Shown here: one piece after another, positions 1-7,201 of the stretch
How positions within the stretch are numbered: the stretch's first letter is position 1
Layout: the number at the start of each line of letters is the position of its first letter
DNA from: DATGMB01 sp035293845
GTDB taxonomy: Bacteria > Acidobacteriota > Terriglobia > Bryobacterales > Bryobacteraceae
Length of the DNA stretch: 7,201 nt
Direction: 5' to 3'
Assembly: GCA_035293845.1 (NCBI GenBank)
Contig: DATGMB010000150.1
Span: 1 to 7,201 of the forward strand
Position numbers and translations under genes: made by a program
The notes under the pieces: model-generated
The model's database searches: none
The model's input: only the letters and a program-made list of their open reading frames with translations
What the model was told of the DNA's origin: nothing

Positions 1-459
1 AGCGCCGCGTGCGCGAGCGCGCCGTTGATGGTACAGGAGGCGCCGGTTGCGCCGGGCGTGCTTGCGCCATCGAGCTTCAGCAGCGGCGGGACCCAATACC
101 TGGTGGCAACATTGCCGGATGGCAGCTTCGTGGGCAATCCCGGGCTGATCTCTGGTGTCCCGTTCCGCCCGGCGGCGCCTGGAGACAGCATCACGGCATA
201 CGGGATCGGTTTCGGCGCCACCACACCCGCCGTGGCGCCGGGAACGATCACGGGCACAGCAAACAGCATCGCCGGCCTGACGGTGTTGTTCGGCTCCACG
301 CCTGCGACGGTAACGTATGCCGGATTGGCGCCGGGCGTGGTGGGACTCTATCAATTCAACATTGTGGTTCCGGAATTGGCGGATGGCGACTACCCGATCA
401 CGTTTCAGGAGGGCGCGACGAAGGTGGGACAGGCGGTTTACCTGACGGTGCATCGTTAG
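1..459 (+). CDS. Secreted protein with TIGR03437-like C-terminal domain, 5' end missing
   Basis: The frame is open from base 1 to a TAG at 457-459, giving 152 visible residues; the true start lies upstream of the window. The internal TTG-ATG at 25-30 has no convincing ribosome site and the frame continues upstream, so I do not take it as the start. The visible part is rich in Gly, Ala, Pro, Thr and Val with almost no charged residues, as in an extracellular beta-sandwich. The motifs PGDSITAYGIGFGATTP, then VLFGSTPATVTYAGLAPG, then VGLYQFNIVVP, and finally a strand ending YLTVHR follow the order of the C-terminal domain TIGR03437, known mainly from Solibacter and its relatives. That domain usually ends large exported proteins of unknown function. 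The function of this protein cannot be told from the fragment. It runs towards the 556-2553 gene, which carries related modules. Confidence 0.85.
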   Translation, partial: SAACASAPLMVQEAPVAPGVLAPSSFSSGGTQYLVATLPDGSFVGNPGLISGVPFRPAAPGDSITAYGIGFGATTPAVAPGTITGTANSIAGLTVLFGSTPATVTYAGLAPGVVGLYQFNIVVPELADGDYPITFQEGATKVGQAVYLTVHR

Positions 460-505
460 GGCCGCTCGGTTTCACATTCCATTCACTTCCCTGCCCGGAG
501 TAGCT

Positions 506-542
506 CGGCAGCGGGCACCGGCTGCCAGCCCGCGCGCTGCCG
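506..542. terminator. Inverted repeat between convergent genes, possible bidirectional terminator
   Basis: The 8-base arms CGGCAGCG (506-513) and CGCTGCCG (535-542) are perfect inverted complements around a 21-base loop. A competing inner hairpin is GGCAGC (507-512) with GCTGCC (521-526). The element sits between two genes that end facing each other, where a terminator is expected. There is no run of T on either side, so it is not a canonical intrinsic terminator; it could instead be a mRNA 3'-end stabiliser or a chance GC-rich palindrome. Confidence 0.35.
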
Positions 543-543
543 G

Positions 544-557
544 AGCCGCTTGCGGCT
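544..557 (-). terminator. Short perfect hairpin at the stop of the minus-strand gene
   Basis: AGCCGC (544-549) and GCGGCT (552-557) are exact inverted complements separated by two bases; folded, this is more likely a 5-bp stem with a 4-base loop. It overlaps the stop codon of the 556-2553 gene (TAG at 558-556). No T tract follows. It may work together with the 506-542 repeat in ending transcription, but this is inferred from position only. Confidence 0.3.
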
Positions 558-2553
558 AATCGTTGTATGTCGAATTCACGGTAACGGCTACCGCGCCGAA
601 TGCGGACCCGTAGGCCAGGCCGCTCGCCGAAAACGGTGTGAATGCCGTCGTATTCTCCAGGCTGGTGCTTCCCGATCCTGCCGGCATTCCGAGCAAGACA
701 TACGAGGGCACTGTGAACTGTCCCGCGGACACCGGCGCGATACAGGTGTAACTACCGTTTGCGCCTGCGCCCGATGAGGAGGTGCCGCCGATGATGACGT
801 AAGTCCCCGGTGCGCCGCCGCTCCAGGTCAGGTTCAGCCCTTGCGCGCGATTCACCGTGCCCACCGCGTTCTGGTTGGTCCAGGTGAGCAGTGCGCCGGG
901 AAAAGCCACCTGGGCCGTGAAGGAGCCGACCTGGCTTCCGCCCGAGCCTTTGAACGTGAACGTTCCACCGGATGAAGGAATTGCGCCGGCCCCAAGCTGC
1001 GCGTAATAGGTCCCCGGCGCATTCGGCATCCCGGCGAGCGGCGTCTGCGTTCCGCCCGGGCCTGTCAATGCGATCGTTCCGGCATCGAGTCCGGTGGAAG
1101 TGGCGGAACCAAGGTTTATGCCGCTCTCATTGAGCACGCAACCGCCGACGGAGACCGTTCCCCCTTCCGAATAGCTGAACCCCGTATCCCGCGAAAAGCC
1201 GGCGAGGGCGACATTCGTCGTCTGCATCGTGCCGGTCGAATCGGGCGCGGTGGATTGAATCACCATGAGAGAGCCGGTGTTTACGGGGCCGGAGCTGCTT
1301 GCGGCCGAGGAAATCTTCGTTCCGTCGATTCCGAACTGGGCGTCCGAACAAACCCCGCCGGATGCGGCGATCGGCAGGGTCACGATATTACTTACGACAT
1401 TTCCGATGACGCCCGCGACCGGAACATAGCAACCGGACGGTACTCCGCTCGGAATGGTCGCGACGATTTCGTTCACTCCCGGATAAACCGATGCGCCCTG
1501 GTACAACACATTGGCCGCCACGCCACCGATGTAGAGTTTCAGCGGCACGTTCAGAGCGTGGGGAGTGGAGGTGTAGCTGGTATCGCTATCCGCCGGGTCG
1601 GCGCCCAGGCCGGTGCCCCACAACACGATGGTCTGGCCGGGCTTGCCCGAATGCGTGTAGTCCAGCAGGGCATAGGTTACCGCGTCCTGCGCAATTCCCG
1701 ATCCGTTATAGGAGTTGAATCCGAGCGCATTCGCAACCACGTTAATGGTCGCGGGCGTGCTGGCGACGCCATTGTGGGTGACCGTAATGGTTCCGGAACC
1801 GACCGGCGTTTTGGCGGGAAGCACCGCCGCGATCTGCGTGGGGCTGGTGTAGTAGATCGGCGGATTGGTGGTCACCCCGTTGACGGTAACCGAGATGCTC
1901 GTGCCGTTGAGCGTGAGCGGCAGACCCTTGGTGGTGTCCTGGAGAACGGGCGTGCCCGGGTCCGCGAGCCCGGTCCCCTGGATGATGAACAGGGTGCTGG
2001 GTGCGATGCCGGAGTTCGGGAAGCCGTCCGGGATCTGGCTCGAGTTATTCATCACGGCCAGGATCAGCGGCGCGTAGCCTGGACCCGTTCCGCCGCTGCC
2101 CGTCGATCCGAAGGTCGCATACTGCAGCGTGATCGATCCGCCGCTATTGGCCGTCACCAGCACCGCCGCGCCGTTCAAGCCGTTCGTAATCACGCCGAAG
2201 ACCCATCCGGTGTCGAGCATCATGGCCGCAATGGGCTGGGTAGAAGCGAGGTTCTGCGCGAAGGAGGACTCGGCCGGAGTGGGCTCAAAAAACGATGCGT
2301 CGATCATGGCAAACCCGCTTGGACCGAGCGGCCCCAGTGTCCCGCCGATGGCCTTGCCCTGGAAGGTGATGCTGCTTCCCGTCCAAAGGATGTCGCCCGT
2401 CGAAGAAGTTGTGCCGCTGTCCAGGCTGAACGCGGTGTTGGCCTTGAGGGTCACGGTTCCGGTCCGGTCAGCCAGCGCCAGCATAGGGAGACACAGCGCG
2501 ATCGCAACCGCTCCGCGGCGGACAGAGAAATCGAGCAGACGTGCAAATGACAT
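556..2553 (-). CDS. Exported beta-rich protein with two IPT/TIGR03437-like modules, 665 aa
   Basis: The start is ATG at 2553-2551, chosen because it begins a clear Sec signal peptide: a basic N-region with RR at residues 12-13, a hydrophobic stretch through about residue 28 and an ALA cleavage site before DRTG. The same frame stays open far upstream, but that part is antisense to the propeller gene and is Arg/Pro-rich noise. After an unassigned N-terminal region (about 29-160) come two Ig-like IPT/TIG modules of the Solibacter TIGR03437 kind: about 161-275 (APLILAVMNNSS, FIIQGTGLADPG) and about 276-396 (IVLWGTGLGADPAD, PGVNEIVATIPSGVP). Residues 400-665 are further Gly/Ser/Thr-rich strands without a family I can name. 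Mature cysteines at 375, 402, 472 and 604 could form disulfides. There is no lipobox, membrane anchor or catalytic motif. It is probably secreted or surface-bound, with a binding or structural role at most guessable. Confidence 0.85.
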   Translation of the reverse strand: MSFARLLDFSVRRGAVAIALCLPMLALADRTGTVTLKANTAFSLDSGTTSSTGDILWTGSSITFQGKAIGGTLGPLGPSGFAMIDASFFEPTPAESSFAQNLASTQPIAAMMLDTGWVFGVITNGLNGAAVLVTANSGGSITLQYATFGSTGSGGTGPGYAPLILAVMNNSSQIPDGFPNSGIAPSTLFIIQGTGLADPGTPVLQDTTKGLPLTLNGTSISVTVNGVTTNPPIYYTSPTQIAAVLPAKTPVGSGTITVTHNGVASTPATINVVANALGFNSYNGSGIAQDAVTYALLDYTHSGKPGQTIVLWGTGLGADPADSDTSYTSTPHALNVPLKLYIGGVAANVLYQGASVYPGVNEIVATIPSGVPSGCYVPVAGVIGNVVSNIVTLPIAASGGVCSDAQFGIDGTKISSAASSSGPVNTGSLMVIQSTAPDSTGTMQTTNVALAGFSRDTGFSYSEGGTVSVGGCVLNESGINLGSATSTGLDAGTIALTGPGGTQTPLAGMPNAPGTYYAQLGAGAIPSSGGTFTFKGSGGSQVGSFTAQVAFPGALLTWTNQNAVGTVNRAQGLNLTWSGGAPGTYVIIGGTSSSGAGANGSYTCIAPVSAGQFTVPSYVLLGMPAGSGSTSLENTTAFTPFSASGLAYGSAFGAVAVTVNSTYND

Positions 2554-2559
2554 ACGCCT

Positions 2560-2565
2560 ATCATT
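2560..2565 (-). promoter_or_regulatory. Possible -10 element close to the start of the minus-strand secreted protein
   Basis: On the minus strand AATGAT (4 of 6 matches to TATAAT) ends six bases before the ATG at 2553. No good -35 box is found at the usual distance. The alternative reading is that the AGG at 2559-2557 is a weak Shine-Dalgarno sequence (AGG, then CGT, then ATG). The sequence alone does not decide between them. Confidence 0.3.
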
Positions 2566-2639
2566 TCGTCGGGAAGGCGCGGAATCTTTAGGACGGGCGG
2601 CTTTGCGGATGCGCGCGGCACCGGCCGGTTGCGGGACGG

Positions 2640-2645
2640 TATGAT
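2640..2645 (+). promoter_or_regulatory. -10 element TATGAT seven bases before the propeller gene start
   Basis: TATGAT matches the sigma70 -10 consensus at five of six bases. It ends seven bases before ATG 2653, so transcription would begin at or next to the start codon, giving a leaderless mRNA. There is no good -35 at 17 bp (GGCACC at 2617-2622) and no Shine-Dalgarno before 2653. This arrangement supports 2653 over the in-frame ATG at 2641, which lies inside the hexamer. Confidence 0.4.
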
Positions 2646-2652
2646 AGCACCC

Positions 2653-5665
<3,013 letters not shown>

Positions 5666-5667
<2 letters not shown>

Positions 5668-5671
5668 GTGG
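5666..5671 (+). promoter_or_regulatory. Ribosome binding site AGGTGG of the small membrane protein
   Basis: AGGTGG lies five bases before ATG 5677 and overlaps the TAG stop of the propeller gene. It supports ATG 5677 over the in-frame GTG at 5668, and suggests translation of the second gene follows termination of the first. Confidence 0.6.
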
Positions 5672-5676
5672 GCGCC

Positions 5677-6096
5677 ATGGCAAGCTCGGCTCGGGTTCGT
5701 ACGTTTGCTCGCACGCTGGCGGTGCTGTTCCTGATCTCCTGGGTATTCCCAGCCGCCGCGGGGCTGGCGAAGGACACGTCGGTGCTGCCACGATGGTGGG
5801 GCGCGGCGGACGTGACGTTGGCCTTTGCGGTGGCGATTGGGGGGTTCGGCGTTCCGGTGCTGGCCGGACCGGTCGACCGGAAGGCCGAGGAATCGGCATA
5901 TCGCTTCTACCGGATCGCGCTGCACGGGCTGATGGCGGCGGGCGTTCTGGTGATGGTGGCGGGCGGCCGGATCGTGTGGGCGCAGTGCGCGACCGGTTTC
6001 CTATGGCGAAGCTGGCTGGGGCTGTATATTCTGCCGTGGTGGCTGGCGGCGGTGGGGAGGCGCGGTGGGCCGGCGGCGCGCGCGGAGCGTCGATAG
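5677..6096 (+). CDS. Hypothetical membrane protein with four predicted helices, 139 aa
   Basis: I do not recognise this family. The start is ATG 5677, with AGGTGG five bases upstream; GTG 5668 would add only three residues. The hydropathy pattern suggests four transmembrane segments, at about residues 12-31, 42-63, 79-98 and 107-126. Basic residues flank the first helix (R7, R11) and the C-terminus (RRGGPAARAERR), so both ends are probably cytoplasmic. The loop between helices 2 and 3 is charged (DRKAEESAYRFYR), and Trp residues cluster near helix ends (W22, W40-41, W101, W110, W113, W121-122). There is one Cys (104), and no haem, metal or catalytic motif. The nine-base gap after the propeller gene implies one transcript, so it may sit in the membrane as partner of that exported protein, but this is inferred from position only. 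It ends 24 bp from the convergent toxin gene. Confidence 0.75.
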   Translation: MASSARVRTFARTLAVLFLISWVFPAAAGLAKDTSVLPRWWGAADVTLAFAVAIGGFGVPVLAGPVDRKAEESAYRFYRIALHGLMAAGVLVMVAGGRIVWAQCATGFLWRSWLGLYILPWWLAAVGRRGGPAARAERR

Positions 6097-6120
6097 GCGG
6101 GCCGGATGGCGCCGGGGCTT

Positions 6121-6531
6121 TCAACCGGCAAATGGATCGACGACGCGCACGCCGGCGTTGACGAAATCAGCGCGGTTGCGCGTGGCGACCGCCAGACCGT
6201 GGGCAAGCGCCGTAGCCGCGATGAGACTGTCCTTCATCGGCATGGACTTGCCGGTTCTTCGGAGATTTGCGACCAGTTCCGCCCACGCCAGGCCAGTATC
6301 CTCGTCCCAAGGCAGACAGTGGAGCTTTCCGATTCCGGCGTCGAACCAGCGTTCCAGCGCTGTCCGCTTTCTGCCCTTGGGCAAGATGAGAATCCCGAAT
6401 CTCAGTTCTCCCAGGATCACAGGGTCGATAGCGATCTGCGGCTCATGAACGCGAAGCCACTGGATTACTCGCAAGTCGGGGGTTGGTTTCGTCGGCTCAC
6501 TGAGGACGTTGGCATCAACCAGATACCTCAC
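6121..6531 (-). CDS. vapC: PIN-domain ribonuclease toxin, VapC/FitB type, 136 aa
   Basis: The start is GTG at 6531-6529, whose bases overlap the antitoxin stop as GTGA; a longer open frame upstream is antitoxin sequence in another frame. The protein begins with the PIN signature RYLVDANVLSEPT. Acidic residues expected to bind the catalytic metal are present: D6 (VDAN), E42 (LGELRFG), D101 (MKDSLIAATAL) and D122 (TRNRADF). The 136-residue length and the ending VRVVDPFAG fit a full-length PIN toxin, and motif spacing and wording resemble FitB-like members most. Proteins of this family cut RNA, often tRNA or rRNA sites, when freed from their antitoxin; the target here cannot be read from sequence. 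The adjacent AbrB-type antitoxin gene confirms the type II toxin-antitoxin assignment. The gene looks intact. Confidence 0.93.
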   Translation of the reverse strand: MRYLVDANVLSEPTKPTPDLRVIQWLRVHEPQIAIDPVILGELRFGILILPKGRKRTALERWFDAGIGKLHCLPWDEDTGLAWAELVANLRRTGKSMPMKDSLIAATALAHGLAVATRNRADFVNAGVRVVDPFAG

Positions 6532-6758
6532 AGGGCATCCGTCGACTCGGAGTCCATGGCGGCGAAGAAGCCTTTTTCCGGACAGGCGAGGAGCCAATCG
6601 ACGGCGCCCTGGTTTTGCGGAGCCGGGCGCCGGGTGAGGCGATAGTCCCCACGATCGAGGCGCTCCACATCGAACTCCTGCCCCGGTGTAACGTGGTCCA
6701 TTTTCCGCAGTTCCGCCGGCAGGACGATCTGGCCCTTGGCGGAGACCGTAGTCCTCAT
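6528..6758 (-). CDS. vapB: AbrB/SpoVT-fold antitoxin, VapB type, 76 aa
   Basis: The start is ATG at 6758-6756. It opens the swapped-hairpin AbrB/MazE motif, MRTTVSAKGQIVLPAELRK, at the extreme N-terminus as usual for this family; the open frame upstream of it contains the promoter and is not coding. Residues 1-45 should form the dimeric DNA-binding domain. The C-terminal part (about 46-76), with VDWLLACPEKGFF and an acidic end, is expected to wrap the toxin and block its active site. The stop overlaps the toxin's GTG start by four bases, which couples their translation. A palindrome over the -10 box immediately upstream fits autorepression by VapB or the VapBC complex. There is no Shine-Dalgarno before the ATG, and the promoter position suggests a leaderless message. 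Confidence 0.92.
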   Translation of the reverse strand: MRTTVSAKGQIVLPAELRKMDHVTPGQEFDVERLDRGDYRLTRRPAPQNQGAVDWLLACPEKGFFAAMDSESTDAL

Positions 6759-6762
6759 ACAG

Positions 6763-6779
6763 GTAAGATACCGTCTTAC
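6763..6779. promoter_or_regulatory. Candidate VapB/VapBC operator palindrome
   Basis: GTAAGA (6763-6768) and TCTTAC (6774-6779) are perfect inverted complements around five bases. The site covers the -10 hexamer of the vapB promoter and starts five bases before the antitoxin ATG. AbrB-type antitoxins commonly repress their own operon from such palindromes; binding here is inferred. Confidence 0.6.
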
Positions 6780-6793
6780 GGGCACCACGTCAA
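6765..6793 (-). promoter_or_regulatory. Promoter of the vapBC operon
   Basis: On the minus strand TTGACG (6793-6788, five of six to TTGACA) is followed after exactly 17 bp by TATCTT (6770-6765, four of six to TATAAT). A start about seven bases further lies at or next to the A of the vapB ATG (6758), so the transcript would have essentially no leader. Confidence 0.6.
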
Positions 6794-6806
6794 GCTGCGC
6801 CGATTG

Positions 6807-6827
6807 GCAGCCGGCGCGGCCGGCTGC
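6807..6827. repeat. Perfect 9-bp-arm palindrome between divergent promoters
   Basis: GCAGCCGGC (6807-6815) and GCCGGCTGC (6819-6827) are exact inverted complements with a three-base GCG centre. The element lies 13 bp upstream of the vapB -35 box and 69 bp upstream of the cytochrome -35 box. It has no T tract. It could be a regulator site, a cruciform-forming or REP-like element, or a transcription block; sequence does not decide. Confidence 0.5.
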
Positions 6828-6896
6828 GGCGTGGGCCATCGGCTGGAGCGGGCGCGTATGTCATTAAGGGCACGCGAGTTTCGGCACTCCGGCGGC

Positions 6897-6925
6897 TTGA
6901 CTTCGGCGATTTGGAAACATATAAT
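6897..6925 (+). promoter_or_regulatory. Near-consensus sigma70-type promoter of the cytochrome gene
   Basis: TTGACT (6897-6902, five of six) and TATAAT (6920-6925, perfect) are separated by exactly 17 bp. Transcription would start near 6932, giving a leader of about 45 bases to ATG 6978. It is the best promoter match in the window and an AT-rich patch in GC-rich surroundings. Confidence 0.7.
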
Positions 6926-6969
6926 CACCTGCGATCCATGAGTGCGGGCTATCCGCCTGCGCTACGAAC

Positions 6970-6976
6970 GGAGGGG
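6970..6976 (+). promoter_or_regulatory. Shine-Dalgarno GGAGGGG of the cytochrome gene
   Basis: GGAGGGG ends one base before ATG 6978 (the GGAGG core is three bases away). It selects ATG 6978 over ATG 6938, whose frame is short, has no ribosome site and does not encode the haem motif. Confidence 0.6.
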
Positions 6977-6977
6977 A

Positions 6978-7201
6978 ATGCGGAACATACTGGGGCTCAG
7001 TGCCGTGTCGCTCTGGGCGGGCCTGGCGTGGGGGCAGACGCCTGCGTTTTCGACGCCGGTGGCGCAGCGGGCGTTCCTCAACCAATACTGCGCGTATTGC
7101 CACAATGACAAGCTGAAATCCGGCTCGATGACGCTGACGGCGCTCGATCTCGAGCACATCGACCGCACGGCGGAGCTGGCCGAAAAGATGGTCCGCAAGC
7201 T
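6978..7201 (+). CDS. Exported c-type cytochrome protein, probably DUF1592/DUF1587 family, N-terminal part
   Basis: ATG 6978 has a strong Shine-Dalgarno and a near-consensus promoter upstream. The frame is open to the window edge (74 full codons), so the 3' part is missing. Residues 1-20 form a short signal peptide ending AWGQ. The haem-binding motif CxxCH is at residues 38-42 (CAYCH), within QRAFLNQYCAYCHNDKLKSG, followed by a MTLTALDL segment. This start is characteristic of the large acidobacterial/planctomycete proteins that carry DUF1587, DUF1592, DUF1588 and DUF1585 after a cytochrome c-like N-terminus, and which often precede a DUF1552 gene. The domain assignment beyond the haem motif is inferred from this short segment. 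Haem attachment would occur after export to the periplasm; the physiological role of the family is not well established. Confidence 0.85.
   Translation, partial: MRNILGLSAVSLWAGLAWGQTPAFSTPVAQRAFLNQYCAYCHNDKLKSGSMTLTALDLEHIDRTAELAEKMVRK

Noticed and set aside
1255..2550. Plus-strand open frame of 431 codons antisense to the secreted protein
   Set aside because: Arg/Gly-rich noise without domains; the minus strand encodes a signal peptide and IPT-like modules in the same place.
6097..6120. Terminator between the convergent membrane-protein and toxin genes
   Set aside because: The 24 bp are GC-rich but contain no convincing stem or T tract.
6532..6597. Longer toxin starting at the upstream in-frame ATG
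   Set aside because: The added residues lie within the antitoxin's coding region and the PIN fold begins at RYLVDAN directly after GTG 6531; the 4-bp overlap is the usual arrangement for these pairs.
6121..6758. vapBC as a sign of a mobile island
   Set aside because: No integrase, transposase, tRNA, direct repeats or attachment-like sequence is visible around it, so transfer is possible but unsupported here.
6938..7108. ATG 6938 as start of a small protein downstream of the TATAAT promoter
   Set aside because: No Shine-Dalgarno, and its frame does not contain the CxxCH haem motif; ATG 6978 in another frame has GGAGGGG, a signal peptide and the motif.

Overview
The window looks like a GC-rich chromosomal segment from an acidobacterium, most likely the Solibacter/Bryobacter type. 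This rests on gene families rather than a marker gene: TIGR03437-type secreted beta proteins, a large Asp-box (BNR/sortilin-like) exported propeller, and the start of a DUF1592-type c-type cytochrome protein. No rRNA, tRNA, CRISPR array, transposase or phage gene is visible.

Layout. Positions 1-459 (+) hold the 3' end of a secreted protein with a TIGR03437-like C-terminus. It converges, across a hairpin-rich gap of about 100 bp, on a complete 665-residue secreted protein at 556-2553 (-) with two IPT/TIGR03437-like modules. A short divergent promoter region (2554-2652) separates that gene from a 1004-residue exported Asp-box propeller protein (2653-5667, +). Nine bases downstream of it, and probably co-transcribed, is an unrecognised 139-residue protein with four predicted membrane segments (5677-6096, +).

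A complete type II toxin-antitoxin module then lies on the minus strand: an AbrB/VapB-type antitoxin (6528-6758) overlapping by 4 bp a PIN-domain VapC/FitB-like toxin (6121-6531). It has a textbook sigma70-like promoter and an operator-like palindrome over the -10. Divergent from it, at 6978 to the window edge (+), is the N-terminus of an exported protein with a CxxCH haem motif, preceded by an almost consensus promoter (TTGACT, 17 bp, TATAAT) and a strong Shine-Dalgarno sequence.

How they work together. Most of the genes encode exported or envelope proteins, consistent with a cell-surface or periplasmic polymer-handling lifestyle, but nothing ties them into one known pathway. The only self-contained system is the toxin-antitoxin pair. 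The most interesting regulatory signals are start codons that sit 6-7 bases after -10-like hexamers (leaderless-type architecture) for the propeller gene, for the antitoxin and possibly for the divergent secreted protein, and a 9-bp-arm perfect palindrome between the vapB and cytochrome promoters. I did not find convincing evidence of a wholly new multi-gene system; the best candidate for unassigned biology is the propeller plus small membrane protein pair.
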